A stretch of DNA of 48,976 nucleotides from DATKEG01 sp035544515 (GCA_035544515.1 DATKEG010000027.1:1-48976); one strand, 5' to 3'; shown: positions 1 to 8,201, numbered from the stretch's first letter. Notes: generated by a model from the sequence alone, not told the origin. Program-made: numbers and translations.

Positions 1-120
1 GGTGGCGGCGTCGAACACGCGGCCCGTGATCACGCCGGCCGCGTCCTGCGCCGCGGCCGGCGCGCCCAGGGCCGGCAGCAGGGAACCCAGGATCGCCCAT
101 CGACGAAGCGCGTCGCTCAT
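1..120 (-). CDS. Exported receptor-like protein, N-terminal 40 codons only (cut by window edge)
   Basis: Only the first 40 codons are in the window. They start at an ATG (118-120 on the plus strand as cat) preceded by a GGGAGG ribosome-binding site. The product begins with a typical Sec signal peptide: MSDALRR, a hydrophobic stretch, then a cleavage site near APAAAQ|DA. The mature protein opens with GVITGRVFDAAT, the usual first strand of a carboxypeptidase-regulatory-like domain. That domain often precedes TonB-dependent receptors or large surface proteins in Acidobacteriota and Bacteroidota. Receptor identity is inferred from the start alone; another exported protein with the same domain is possible. 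A plausible sigma70 promoter lies about 100 bases upstream. Confidence 0.6.
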   Translation of the reverse strand, partial: MSDALRRWAILGSLLPALGAPAAAQDAAGVITGRVFDAAT

Positions 121-228
121 GCGTCCTCCCTCCCGCCGCGACCTCGAGCGAGGCGAGCCGGCAAAGGGCGGAAAGCCCTCGCGCCGCTGGCAAGCCGCGA
201 CGGTAACTGAGCCTAATCCGTGAAACGC

Positions 229-256
229 ACTGTACCGTGGCGTCGAACGTTGTCAA
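229..256 (-). promoter_or_regulatory. Sigma70-type promoter for the receptor-like gene
   Basis: On the minus strand a perfect -35 TTGACA (plus 251-256) is followed by a 16-bp spacer and a -10 TACAGT (plus 229-234, 4 of 6 matches). It points to the gene starting at 120 and would give a leader of about 100 bases. The rest of the 121-383 gap is AT-richer than its surroundings; I see no second clear promoter for the phosphatase on the other side. Confidence 0.5.
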
Positions 257-383
257 GACCTTTCGTTTCTTCTTGCCTTCGGTTTCGTTATCGTCTATTG
301 CTTGTCTTTCTCTCACGTTGGCGGGCCTGGCGTTCATCTGCCGATGATTGACGCGGCTCGGAGCGCCTCCGCAGGAGGTGGTC

Positions 384-1499
384 ATGACGGCACTCATCGC
401 CTCGATCGTTGCGCTGGCCACCGTCATGGCCCAGCCCAGCCCCGCGCCCACACCGGCGCCGCGCGCCCGGAACGTCATCCTGTTCCTGGGTGACGCGGCC
501 GGCCTGCCCACCGTGCACGCGGCCAGCGTCTACCGTTACGACGATCCGCGGCGGCTGTTCCTGCACGGCATGCCGCACGTCGCCCTGGCCGAGACCTCCT
601 CGGCCTCGAGGTGGGTGACGGACTCGGCGGCCGGCATGACCGCCATCGTCACCGGCCACAAGACACACAACGGCGTCATCTCGCAGTCGGACGCGGCGGT
701 GCGCCGGGTCAAGGACGGCGAGCCGCTCAAGACGATCCTCGAGCACGCCGAGGAGCGCGGCCTCTCCACCGGTGTGGTGACCAACAGCTCCGTCCTGTCG
801 GCCACCCCCGCCGCCTGCTACGCGCACGTCAACGACCGCGGGAACGAGGTGGAGGTGCTGCGCCAGCTCCTGAAGCCCCGCTTCGGCGACGGCGTGGACG
901 TGGTGATCGGCGACGGCCTCGCGGACGTGGTGGAGGCGGCGACCGCCGCGGGCCTGGTGGCCCGCGACGCGCTGCGGGCGGCGGGACTGGAGCTGTACCC
1001 CGCGCTGGACTCCATCCCCGCGGACGCCCGCCGCGCCGCCGTGCTCTTCGACGACGACGAGTTCGACCTCGACGCCGCCGTCCAGCGCGCGATCGACGTG
1101 CTCTCGCGCAACCCGAAGGGCTTCTTCCTCATGGTGGAGTCGAACCTCCACGCCAGCGACATCGGGGCCACCCTCGACCGCGTGGTGCGGACCGACCAGG
1201 CCATCCGCCGCGCGGCCGAGCGGACGAAGCCCGACACGCTCGTTCTCTTCACCGCCGACCACTCCTACGATTTCCGGATCCACGACGGCCTGAAGGGACA
1301 GCCCCTGCTGGCCGGGACGAGCCCCGGCTACGGCGAGGACCAGGACAGCCTCCGGCTGGTGAACGTGCGGCGAGACGGCGACCACACCGCGGAGGACGTG
1401 GTGGTCGCCGCCCAGGGTCCCGGCGCCGAGCGCGTGCGGGGCTTCCTCTCCAACACCGACCTGTTCCACATCATGATGGCCGCCTACGGGTGGAAGTAG
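384..1499 (+). CDS. Alkaline phosphatase, exported, single domain
   Basis: A 371-residue secreted phosphomonoesterase of the alkaline phosphatase superfamily. The start is the ATG at 384, eleven codons inside a longer open frame, because GGAGGTG lies 3 bases before it and the product then begins with a signal peptide (MTALIASIVALATVMAQ). Family motifs appear in order: NVILFLGD with metal ligand Asp37; TDSAAG with nucleophile Ser81; VESN (Glu252); TADHSYD (Asp292, His293); and DHTAEDV (His334) near the C-terminus. These correspond to the two-zinc/magnesium active site, so the protein is expected to be active. The cleavage site probably lies near residues 16-25 in a Pro/Ala linker. It is convergent with the AAA+ gene 60 bp downstream. 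It is shorter than E. coli PhoA (about 470 aa) because inserts are missing. Confidence 0.88.
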   Translation: MTALIASIVALATVMAQPSPAPTPAPRARNVILFLGDAAGLPTVHAASVYRYDDPRRLFLHGMPHVALAETSSASRWVTDSAAGMTAIVTGHKTHNGVISQSDAAVRRVKDGEPLKTILEHAEERGLSTGVVTNSSVLSATPAACYAHVNDRGNEVEVLRQLLKPRFGDGVDVVIGDGLADVVEAATAAGLVARDALRAAGLELYPALDSIPADARRAAVLFDDDEFDLDAAVQRAIDVLSRNPKGFFLMVESNLHASDIGATLDRVVRTDQAIRRAAERTKPDTLVLFTADHSYDFRIHDGLKGQPLLAGTSPGYGEDQDSLRLVNVRRDGDHTAEDVVVAAQGPGAERVRGFLSNTDLFHIMMAAYGWK

Positions 1500-1559
1500 G
1501 CTGCCCTCATCACGGTCTCGGGGTCACGGAGCCGAGGCGGCGACGTGCGGTGATCCGCA

Positions 1560-3221
1560 TCAGCCGTTTCCGCGGCGGGCGGCGATCTCGGCGCGGATCT
1601 GCTCGTGGTTGCGCGGGAGCAGGCGCTTGTTCCGGCATTCGTCCAGGGCCAGCAGCGTCATGCGGTCGATGGCCCCCTGGTCCTTCGCGGTGGGGATGAG
1701 ATCGTCGAGGGCGGCGGTGAGGTGGGCCTCGGCCAGCGATTCCGCCCCGTCCCGCAGCGCGAAGCGCCAGGCCGTGGTCACGGCCAGCTCGATGTCGCTG
1801 CCGGTGAAGCCGGCCGTGCGGGCCGCGAACGGCCGGTAGTCCGTGATGGGCGAAGGCAGCTTGTGCTTGCGCACGATGACCGCGAAGATCTGCCGGCGCG
1901 CCTCCTCGTCCGGCATGAGGATCGGGATCTTGATGTCGGTGCGGCCCGCGCGGCGCATGGCCGTGTCGATCAGGTCCACCCGGTTCGTGATGTCGATGCG
2001 CAGCACCTTGCCGCGCAGCGAGGCGTCGCCCCAGAAGCCGAACGCCGAGCCGCGCATGCGCTCGGTCACTCCGGAGTCGCCGGAGCCCTGGTCGCGGCTG
2101 CCGCCCTCGGCCTGGTCCGACTCGTCCACCATGACCACCACCGGCGCCAGCGCGCGGATCGCGCCGAACGCCTTCTCCTGGTTTCGCTCGGACTGCCCGA
2201 CGTACATCTGCCGCAGCGGCCGGAAGCGGACGCAGAGCATCCCGCACTCCTTGGCGAAGCACTCGGCGAGGAAGCTCTTGCCGGTGCCCGGCGGGCCCAT
2301 CAGGACGATGCCCATGGGCGCGGCCGAGGCATGCCCGCGGCGCATCAGCTCGGCCACCTCCCGGAGCTCGCGCGTGGCGTGCTCGAGGCCGCCCACGGCC
2401 GAGAGGTCGTATTTCGGCTGCAGGATCTCCAGGACGTCGCCGTACTCCTGCCGCAGCAGCTCGACCTTGCGCTCGACGATGGAGGCGCGGGCCAGGGGGG
2501 CGCGTGCCCCCCGCGCGCGCTGCACGATGTCCTCGACCTGGACGAGGGCGAGGCCGCCGGTCTCGGCCGCGGCCTGCTCGGGCGTCAGGTCCCAGGCCAT
2601 GGCCGGATCGGCGGCGCGCAGCCGCCGCAGGAACGCCGCGCGCGCCTCCAGGTCGGGGCGGGGCACCTCCACCACCTCGGCGCCGGACGCGCCGGCGTAG
2701 ACCTCTTCCGAGACGTCGCCGGCGGCGGGCGCGACGAGGACGACGAGCGGGCGGCGCGCGGCGACGCGGGGGTCGCTGGCCCAGCGCGCGAGCGTGGTCG
2801 CGTTCTGGCGCTCGGCGCTGCCGGCGGGTCCGGCGGGCGCGAGCGCGTGCGCGTACTCGAGGATCACGGCCACCGAGCCGGCCGGGGCGCGGTCGCTCGT
2901 GAGCAGCGCGTCCAGCACGAGCAGGGCGCGCGCGGAGTCCGCGGGCAGGGCGCCCTTCAGGCCGAGCGCCCGGCGGAACGCCTTCTGGCGCTCCGGGTCC
3001 GGAAAGGCCAGGCCCGCCGAAACGTCGTAGGAGACGACGACCAGGCGGCGCGCGGCCAGCCGTCGCAGGCCGTCGGCCAGGGGCACGTCGTCCGCGCCGA
3101 ACCCGTGCAGGTCGCGGACGTTGCCGTGCAGGAGGAACACGTGGCTCGCTCCCGCCTGGTAGCGGTCGAGCACGCCCTTCTGGAGCCAGCCGGGGACGCG
3201 CAGGCCGCCGAGCACGCTCAT
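1560..3221 (-). CDS. AAA+ ATPase with degenerate N-terminal half (Ycf46-like architecture)
   Basis: A 553-residue soluble ATPase. Residues 1-260 hold a P-loop-less region with LLHGNVRD and SVAVILEYAH motifs, resembling the degenerate first domain of Ycf46-type AAA proteins. The C-terminal domain is a clear AAA module: Walker A GPPGTGKS near residue 312, Walker B VVVMVDESD near 362, sensor-1 DITNR, an arginine-finger-like MRRAGRTD, and the helical lid. A Gly/Ser-rich insert (AEGGSRDQGSGDSG) follows Walker B. The start ATG overlaps the stop of the upstream propeller gene as ATGA, so the two are translationally coupled. Family membership implies remodelling of a protein substrate; the substrate is unknown. 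The coupled propeller protein is the obvious candidate partner. Confidence 0.8.
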   Translation of the reverse strand: MSVLGGLRVPGWLQKGVLDRYQAGASHVFLLHGNVRDLHGFGADDVPLADGLRRLAARRLVVVSYDVSAGLAFPDPERQKAFRRALGLKGALPADSARALLVLDALLTSDRAPAGSVAVILEYAHALAPAGPAGSAERQNATTLARWASDPRVAARRPLVVLVAPAAGDVSEEVYAGASGAEVVEVPRPDLEARAAFLRRLRAADPAMAWDLTPEQAAAETGGLALVQVEDIVQRARGARAPLARASIVERKVELLRQEYGDVLEILQPKYDLSAVGGLEHATRELREVAELMRRGHASAAPMGIVLMGPPGTGKSFLAECFAKECGMLCVRFRPLRQMYVGQSERNQEKAFGAIRALAPVVVMVDESDQAEGGSRDQGSGDSGVTERMRGSAFGFWGDASLRGKVLRIDITNRVDLIDTAMRRAGRTDIKIPILMPDEEARRQIFAVIVRKHKLPSPITDYRPFAARTAGFTGSDIELAVTTAWRFALRDGAESLAEAHLTAALDDLIPTAKDQGAIDRMTLLALDECRNKRLLPRNHEQIRAEIAARRGNG

Positions 3222-4705
3222 GGCCGCAGGTGAAGGGCGTGCAGTCCCTCTCCACTGCCGACGAAAACGGCCGGCTCGACCCCGAGCGCGGCCGACGACT
3301 GCACGCCCGCCGCGGACAGCTCCGAGCGGTGCAGGACGCGGCCGTCCGCCGCGATCAGGTAGAGCCCTCCGTCCGTCGAGCCCACCAGGAAACCGGCGCC
3401 GGCCGCCACGGGCGAGGAGACCACCGGCCCGCGCGTCGCGGTCTCGAAGCGGGGCTCGCCGCTCGCCAGGTCGAAGCCGTGGATGTGACCTTCACGGCAG
3501 CCCACGACGCAGAGGCCGCCCGCGACGCAGGCCGACGAATACACGGCGTGGCCGATCGCGCGCGACCAGGCGCGTTTGCCGTCGGCGACGCGCACGGCCA
3601 CGAGCAGGCCGGCGAAGTCGGCGACCACGGCCAGGTCGCCCGCGACCGCCGGGGTCGCGCGCACCTTGCCGCCGAGCCGGTGCGACCAGGCGAGAGAGCC
3701 CCGCCCGAGGTCCACCGCGTGCAGCGAGCCGTCGTCGCTCCCCACGAGCGCCCGGTCGCCGGCCACGGCGGGCGAGGAGAAGACGGCGCCGAGCTTCCGC
3801 GTCCAGAGCAGCTTGCCCTTCGTTCCCTCGATCGCCGCCAGCGCGCCCGCCGTCCTGCCCTCGACCACGCCGACCAGCACGCGCGCCTCGCCTTCGAGGG
3901 CAACGGGCGAGGACCGGATCATCTGCCCCAGCCGCAAACGGTAGCGTTCCTCTCCCGCCACGGCGTCCACGGCCACCAGCTCGCCTTCGTCCGTGCCCAC
4001 GAACGCCAGTCCTCCGGCGAGCGCGGGCGTCGACTCCACCGCCGAGCCCAGCCGCAGCTCGTGGAGCGGCCGTCCGCCTTTCGGCTCGAGGAACACCAGG
4101 CGTCCGTCGGCGGTGGGGACGAGCACCGCGCCGGGCGCCACCACGGGCGAGGCCAGCACCGCGCCCAGGCGCGCGTGCCACCGCGGCTCGAACGACGCGG
4201 CCGGGGCGGAGGGGCGCGCGCCCGACCGTCCGGCATCGCCGCGGAAGACGGGCCAGGGCGCGACCGTGCTCGCATCGCCTTGCCGCGCGGCTTCGAGCGC
4301 GGCGGCCGCCTCGGTGGCGGAAGCGAAGCGGTCGGCCCGCCGCGGGCCGCCCAGGCCGGCCAGCGCCGCGCGGCGCGCGAGCGTCGAGGACCCGGCCGCC
4401 GGCACGCCGTCGAGGCGCCACGAGACCTCGGGCCGCGTGGTCGTGGCCAGCCAGGCGAGGAGCGCACCGAGCAGGAACAGGTCCTCGGCCTCGCCTCCGC
4501 CCGCGGCGTGGCCGCCCGGAAGCCGCGGCGCGCCGTCCCGCATCGCCACGGCCGAGGGCTCGAGGTCGGGGTGGCGCGGCGGGCTCTCCGCGTGCGCCCG
4601 CGCCAGCTCGCGCGCGAGAAGGGCGCCCAGCGCGAACACGTCGTCTTCGGGCAGGGGAGCGGTGAAGTTGCGCGTCGCGCGGCGGAGGTGGTCCTCGAGC
4701 GTCAT
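3218..4705 (-). CDS. Degenerate kinase-like domain fused to PQQ-type beta-propeller
   Basis: A 495-residue protein without signal peptide or membrane segment. Residues about 20-140 follow the C-lobe of a bacterial Ser/Thr kinase. H45-PDLEPSA copies the catalytic loop HRDLKPSN with Lys changed to Glu and Asn to Ala, EAEDLFLLGALLAWL copies the DVYSLGVLLYEL helix, and DRFASATEAAAALEA copies the usual C-terminal helix. The N-lobe (glycine loop, VAIK lysine) and DFG motif are absent, so it cannot be a working kinase. Residues 150-495 are PQQ-like blades, opening with WPVFRGDAGRSGA and repeating patterns such as SSPAVAGDRALVGSDDGSLH. Only the propeller would be named by a routine search; the kinase relic is my reading. 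It is coupled by ATGA to the AAA+ gene. Confidence 0.75.
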   Translation of the reverse strand: MTLEDHLRRATRNFTAPLPEDDVFALGALLARELARAHAESPPRHPDLEPSAVAMRDGAPRLPGGHAAGGGEAEDLFLLGALLAWLATTTRPEVSWRLDGVPAAGSSTLARRAALAGLGGPRRADRFASATEAAAALEAARQGDASTVAPWPVFRGDAGRSGARPSAPAASFEPRWHARLGAVLASPVVAPGAVLVPTADGRLVFLEPKGGRPLHELRLGSAVESTPALAGGLAFVGTDEGELVAVDAVAGEERYRLRLGQMIRSSPVALEGEARVLVGVVEGRTAGALAAIEGTKGKLLWTRKLGAVFSSPAVAGDRALVGSDDGSLHAVDLGRGSLAWSHRLGGKVRATPAVAGDLAVVADFAGLLVAVRVADGKRAWSRAIGHAVYSSACVAGGLCVVGCREGHIHGFDLASGEPRFETATRGPVVSSPVAAGAGFLVGSTDGGLYLIAADGRVLHRSELSAAGVQSSAALGVEPAVFVGSGEGLHALHLRP

Positions 4706-4821
4706 ATCTCGGAATGTGGCCCACTACGCTTCGCACCCGCGTTCTTGAACGCGCCGCCGCGGATGAACCGCCGCGGCCGCGCAAGGAGACGCTCCGCTTC
4801 GTGGGCCAGACTCGCGGACAT
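4702..4821 (-). CDS. Possible 39-residue leaderless ORF
   Basis: An ATG at 4821 opens 39 codons (MSASLAHEAERLLARPRR at the start, strongly basic overall) ending in TGA that overlaps the next gene's ATG as ATGA. There is no Shine-Dalgarno sequence, but a perfect TATAAT sits 9 bases before the ATG. That is the same arrangement seen at many other starts in this window. The protein matches no family I know. It could be a genuine small gene, a leader peptide coupling translation of the propeller gene, or chance. The remaining sequence between the propeller and RmlD-like genes is fully occupied by it. Confidence 0.3.
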   Translation of the reverse strand: MSASLAHEAERLLARPRRFIRGGAFKNAGAKRSGPHSEI

Positions 4822-4830
4822 GGGGGCGGG

Positions 4831-4836
4831 ATTATA
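4831..4836 (-). promoter_or_regulatory. TATAAT -10 element overlapping the RmlD-like stop codon
   Basis: On the minus strand TATAAT overlaps the TAA stop of the upstream gene and lies 9 bases before the ATG at 4821. No convincing -35 is present at 16-18 bp. It could start a separate transcript for the small ORF, the propeller and the AAA+ gene. Confidence 0.4.
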
Positions 4837-5707
4837 CGGCGGCCCGCCGGCTCTCGCGGAGGCCGGCGTCGAGCGGCCGCGGCTGCCAGCCCAGCACGTC
4901 GCGCGCGCGGCGGCTGTCGAGGGACACGTCGGCGGGCCGGGGGGTAAGCGGCAGATCGCCCTGGCGGGCGGGCGCGATGAGGTCGGCCTCGAGCCCGAGC
5001 GCGGCCGCCACCCGCAGGCCCAGCGCGTGGCGGCTGACGCGCTCCGGGCCGCCCAGGTGGAACCGTCCCGCGTGCGGTCCTTGCAGCACCCGGACGATGG
5101 CGTCCGCCACCGACTCGGCGTCCACGGGCGTGCGCACCTGGTCGGTGAAGAGCCGGACGGGCCGGCCCGCGAGCACCGACCAGGCGACGGACTCGCTGGC
5201 CGTGGCGCGCGAGCCGTGGCCGCGGCCGTGGACGAGGGGCAGGCGCAGGATCACGGCGCGCGGGTCCTCGGCGAGCGACGCCTCCTCGCCCGCGAGCTTG
5301 CCGCGTCCGTAGGCCAGGACGGGCTTGGCCGGATCGTCTTCGCGGTACGGCGGGCGGTCGCCGGCGAACACGAGGTCGGTGGAGAGCGCGAGGAAGCGGA
5401 CGCCCCGCGCGCGGCACAGACGGGCCAGGCGCGCCGGCGCCTCCACGTTGCAGGCCTCGGCGCGCGCCGGTTCACGCTCGCAGGCGTCCGGGTCGGGCAG
5501 CGCCGCGGCGTGCACGACGGCGTCCGGACGCGCCTGGTCGAGCGCGGCCTCGAACGTCGGGGTCTGCTCGAGGTCGAAACGCACGGGGGGGACTCCGGCC
5601 GGCGCCGGGTTGCTCCGAACGCCCCCGACCACGTCGTGCCTCCCGGACAAGAGGGCGGCCAGGCGGCCGCCCACCAGGCCGCCGGCGCCCGTCACCAGGA
5701 CCTTCAG
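4832..5707 (-). CDS. NAD(P)-dependent sugar reductase, RmlD-like
   Basis: A 291-residue extended short-chain dehydrogenase resembling dTDP-4-dehydrorhamnose reductase. It has the Rossmann motif TGAGGLVGGRLA at the N-terminus, STDLVFAGD, the catalytic YGRGK (Tyr-x3-Lys) and a C-terminal substrate region with LGGPERVSR. The start is uncertain: the homologous region begins at LKVLVTGAGG, where a CTG at 5707 overlaps the upstream TGA as CTGA; the nearest conventional start is a GTG at 5695. An open frame extends further upstream but lies entirely inside the SDR gene and is ignored. It overlaps the SDR gene, so the two probably act in one pathway. No rmlA, rmlB or rmlC is nearby, so rhamnose synthesis is only one option. 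Confidence 0.78.
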   Translation of the reverse strand: MKVLVTGAGGLVGGRLAALLSGRHDVVGGVRSNPAPAGVPPVRFDLEQTPTFEAALDQARPDAVVHAAALPDPDACEREPARAEACNVEAPARLARLCRARGVRFLALSTDLVFAGDRPPYREDDPAKPVLAYGRGKLAGEEASLAEDPRAVILRLPLVHGRGHGSRATASESVAWSVLAGRPVRLFTDQVRTPVDAESVADAIVRVLQGPHAGRFHLGGPERVSRHALGLRVAAALGLEADLIAPARQGDLPLTPRPADVSLDSRRARDVLGWQPRPLDAGLRESRRAAV

Positions 5708-6459
5708 CCCGCCATCACCGCGCCGCCGTTGACGCAGAGCACCTCGCCCCAGACGTACGAGGCGAGGTCGGAGGCCAGGAAGGCGACGGGTCCGGCGATC
5801 TCCTCGGGCGTGGCCGGCCGCCCGAGGGGGATCGGGCGCACGGCCTCGGCGGCGAGCGCTCCCGCGAAGACGTGCCGCGTCATGTCGGTCAGCACCCACC
5901 CGGGGGCGACCGCGTTGACGCGGATGCCGTGCGGCGCCAGCTCCACGGCCAGCGAGTGCGAGAGCGCGATCAGTGCGCCCTTGCTCGCGGCGTAGTGCGC
6001 GTAGCCCGCCTCGCCGCGCTGTCCGGCCGTGGAGGAGACGAGGACGATCGTGCCGGAGCGCTGCTCGATCATGCGGCGCGCGGCGTGGTGGCAGACGGCG
6101 TACGCCCCGCCGAGGTTGATGCGGAGGGTTTCGTCCCACTGCGCGGGCGTCATGGTGTCGATGGCGGCCGGCGTCCAGATCCCGTGGCTGACCACGACGA
6201 CGTCGAGCGAGCCGAAGCGCTCGGCGGCCGCGTCCACGAGCCGGCCGGCCTCGTCCGGGACGGACACGTCGGCCCGCACGGCCAGGGCTTCGCTCCCGGA
6301 CTGCTCGACCCTCGCTACCGTCTCGCGCGCCGCCGCCGTGTCGCGGACGTAGTTGACGGCCACCTTCGCCCCGAGCCGGCCGAACATCACGGAGACGGCC
6401 CGTCCGATCCCGCGCCCGCCGCCGGTGACGAGCGCCGCTTTTCCTTCCAGGGTGAGCAC
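5704..6459 (-). CDS. Short-chain dehydrogenase/reductase, FabG-like
   Basis: A 251-residue classical SDR. It has the cofactor motif TGGGRGIG (12-19), VSHG in place of NNAG near 90-93, catalytic Ser143, Tyr156 and Lys160 (YAASK), and VNAVAPGWVLTDMT after the catalytic site, as in 3-oxoacyl-ACP reductases. Substrate cannot be assigned; pairing with an RmlD-like reductase argues against simple fatty-acid synthesis. The start is GTG at 6459. It has no Shine-Dalgarno but a TTGACG/18 bp/TAGCGT promoter ends 7 bases before it, so the mRNA is probably leaderless. It is first in the minus-strand unit running to 1560. Confidence 0.85.
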   Translation of the reverse strand: MLTLEGKAALVTGGGRGIGRAVSVMFGRLGAKVAVNYVRDTAAARETVARVEQSGSEALAVRADVSVPDEAGRLVDAAAERFGSLDVVVVSHGIWTPAAIDTMTPAQWDETLRINLGGAYAVCHHAARRMIEQRSGTIVLVSSTAGQRGEAGYAHYAASKGALIALSHSLAVELAPHGIRVNAVAPGWVLTDMTRHVFAGALAAEAVRPIPLGRPATPEEIAGPVAFLASDLASYVWGEVLCVNGGAVMAG

Positions 6460-6466
6460 GGCTGAA

Positions 6467-6496
6467 ACGCTACGCGGTGCGGCCGCCGCGCGTCAA
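6467..6496 (-). promoter_or_regulatory. Promoter for the SDR unit, probably leaderless
   Basis: On the minus strand, -35 TTGACG (6491-6496), an 18-bp spacer and -10 TAGCGT (6467-6472), followed by only 7 bases before the GTG start at 6459. Confidence 0.5.
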
Positions 6497-6562
6497 CCGC
6501 TCCCGGCGCACTCGCTCCCCTGGGCCGGCCGTATTCGTTGCGGAAACGGGTACAGGGCCCCC

Positions 6563-6571
6563 TGTTAGAAT
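6563..6571 (+). promoter_or_regulatory. Extended -10 element upstream of tmk
   Basis: TGT-TAGAAT: a TG-extended -10 matching TATAAT at 5 of 6 positions, 9 bases before the tmk ATG. No good -35 is seen. There is no Shine-Dalgarno sequence, consistent with a leaderless start. Confidence 0.5.
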
Positions 6572-6580
6572 GACGCCCTC

Positions 6581-7207
6581 ATGCCGTTCATCACCTTCGA
6601 GGGCATCGAGGGCTGCGGGAAGAGCACGCAGGCGCGCGTCCTGGCCGAGGCGCTCGGCCCGGAGACGGTCCTGACCTGCGAGCCGGGCGCAACGGCGCTC
6701 GGCCGCGCCGTCCGCGAGCTGCTGCTGGGCCACGCCCACCACGACATGAGCCCGGCGGCGGAGGCGCTGCTCTACTTCGCCGACCGCGCGCAGCACGTCG
6801 CGCAGGTCGTGCGGCCCGCGCTCGAGGCGGGCCGGACGGTCGTCTCCGATCGCTACACCGACTCGTCGCTGGCCTACCAGGGCTACGGACGCGGCCTCGA
6901 CCTCGGCCTCCTGCGCGGCCTGCACGCGCTGGCCACGGGCGGCCTCACCCCCGACCTCACGATCTTCCTCGACGTGCCGGTCGAGGAGGGCCTCGCGCGC
7001 GTGGGCCGTCGCGGCGGCCACGACCGGCTCGAGGCCGAGGTGCGCGAGTTCCACGACCGCGTCCGCGACGGTTATCGGGCGCTCATGGCCAGGGAGCCCG
7101 GCCGCTGGGTGGTGATCGACGGAACGGGCGCGCCCGACGCCGTGGCGCGCGGCGTGCGCGAGGCCGCTCTCGCCCGGCGGCTGCTGGTGGGACATGGGCT
7201 TCGCTGA
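6581..7207 (+). CDS. tmk: Thymidylate kinase
   Basis: A 208-residue dTMP kinase that phosphorylates dTMP to dTDP in the cytoplasm. The P-loop GIEGCGKST spans residues 8-16, the DRYTDSSLAYQG motif (dTMP binding) follows near 89, and FLDVPVEEGLAR is the conserved strand before the LID region. Length matches the family (200-215 aa). The start ATG is placed by the P-loop at the normal distance. Its last 14 bases overlap the start of holB, a common tmk-holB pairing that supports both calls. Confidence 0.95.
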   Translation: MPFITFEGIEGCGKSTQARVLAEALGPETVLTCEPGATALGRAVRELLLGHAHHDMSPAAEALLYFADRAQHVAQVVRPALEAGRTVVSDRYTDSSLAYQGYGRGLDLGLLRGLHALATGGLTPDLTIFLDVPVEEGLARVGRRGGHDRLEAEVREFHDRVRDGYRALMAREPGRWVVIDGTGAPDAVARGVREAALARRLLVGHGLR

Positions 7208-8177
7208 CGTCCTTGGCCACGACCGGGTGAAGACCATCCTCGCGGCCGCGCTGCGCCACGGGCGGCTGCCTCCGGCGCTCCTTTTGGCGGGCCCCGAAGG
7301 CGTGGGGAAGAGGACGCTGGCCCTGGTCGTGGCCCGCGCCCTGGTGTGCGCCCGCGGGCCGGGCGACGCCTGCGAGGAGTGCGCGGCCTGCTCGAGGGCG
7401 GCGCGCGGGCTGCACCCGGACCTGGTGCTGGTGGAGCCCGACGGCGCTACGATCAAGATCGACCGCGTCCGCGACGTGGCGCGCGAGATCGGCGGCCGCC
7501 CGTTCGAGGCGCGCGCGCGCGCGTTCGTGATCGACGCGGCCCACCTCCTCACGGAGCAGGCGGCCAACGCGCTCCTGAAGAGCCTGGAAGAGCCGTGCCC
7601 CACCTCGCACGTCCTGCTGGTGAGCGCGGCGCCCCAGGCGCTGCTGCCCACGATCCGCTCGCGGTGCCAGGCGCTGCGCCTGGCCTCGCTGCCGCCGGCC
7701 CTCCTGGCCGATCACCTCGAAAAGCGGCGCGGCCTGCCGCCCGAGGAGGCGCGCCTGCGCGCCGTGCTCGGCGGGGGGAGCCTGGGGGCGGCCCTGGCCT
7801 TCGAGCCCGAGGCCTATCGCGGCCTGCGCGACGGGCTGCTCGCCCTGGTCGAAGCATTGCCCCGCCAGGGGCCGCTCGGGCGCATGGACGCGGCCGAGAA
7901 GCTGGCCGACGTCGAGGACCTGCCGCTGGCCCTGACCGCCCTGCGTGCCCTCCTCCGCGACGTGGCCGCCCTGGCGGCGGGCGCGCCCGAGCGGGCGGCC
8001 CTCAACGCCGACGTGGTCGCGCGGTTGAAGGCGCTGGCGTCCTCTCCGCTGGGCCCCCGCGCGGGCGCGCTGGCCGCGGCGGCCGGCGAAACGCGCGAAG
8101 CCCTGCGCACGAACGCCAACCGTCTGCTGTCCATGGACGTCTTGTTGGAGAGGTTGGCGGCGCCGGCGGTTGCCTGA
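7194..8177 (+). CDS. holB: DNA polymerase III delta-prime subunit
   Basis: A 327-residue clamp-loader subunit. The first domain has a P-loop-like GPEGVGKRT (33-41), a cysteine cluster (Cys52, Cys60, Cys63, Cys66) as in the zinc-binding region of clamp-loader ATPases, the SLEEP-type LLKSLEEP and the SRC motif TIRSRCQ. The C-terminal collar domain is weakly conserved, as usual. It works in the gamma-complex that loads the sliding clamp. It overlaps tmk by 14 bases. Confidence 0.93.
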   Translation: MGFADVLGHDRVKTILAAALRHGRLPPALLLAGPEGVGKRTLALVVARALVCARGPGDACEECAACSRAARGLHPDLVLVEPDGATIKIDRVRDVAREIGGRPFEARARAFVIDAAHLLTEQAANALLKSLEEPCPTSHVLLVSAAPQALLPTIRSRCQALRLASLPPALLADHLEKRRGLPPEEARLRAVLGGGSLGAALAFEPEAYRGLRDGLLALVEALPRQGPLGRMDAAEKLADVEDLPLALTALRALLRDVAALAAGAPERAALNADVVARLKALASSPLGPRAGALAAAAGETREALRTNANRLLSMDVLLERLAAPAVA

Positions 8178-8201
8178 GGGGGCGTCCCAAGGCGTTGCCC
8201 C

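Noticed and set aside
288..1469. Long minus-strand open frame opposite the alkaline phosphatase
   Set aside because: It is rich in Gly/Arg/His/Val with no domain pattern, as expected for the shadow of a high-GC gene. The same reasoning rejects long antisense frames at 3230-5995, 9148-11724, 12198-14171, 20261-22564 and 42252-45572.
1517..1536. Terminator between the convergent phosphatase and AAA+ genes (CTCGG/CCGAG)
   Set aside because: Only a 5-bp stem with a 10-base loop and no T-run; too weak to list.
4832..6139. 435-residue frame as the full RmlD-like protein
   Set aside because: The first 144 residues lie inside the SDR gene in another frame and are Arg/Gly/Ala-rich without fold; the Rossmann motif begins at LKVLVTGAGG.
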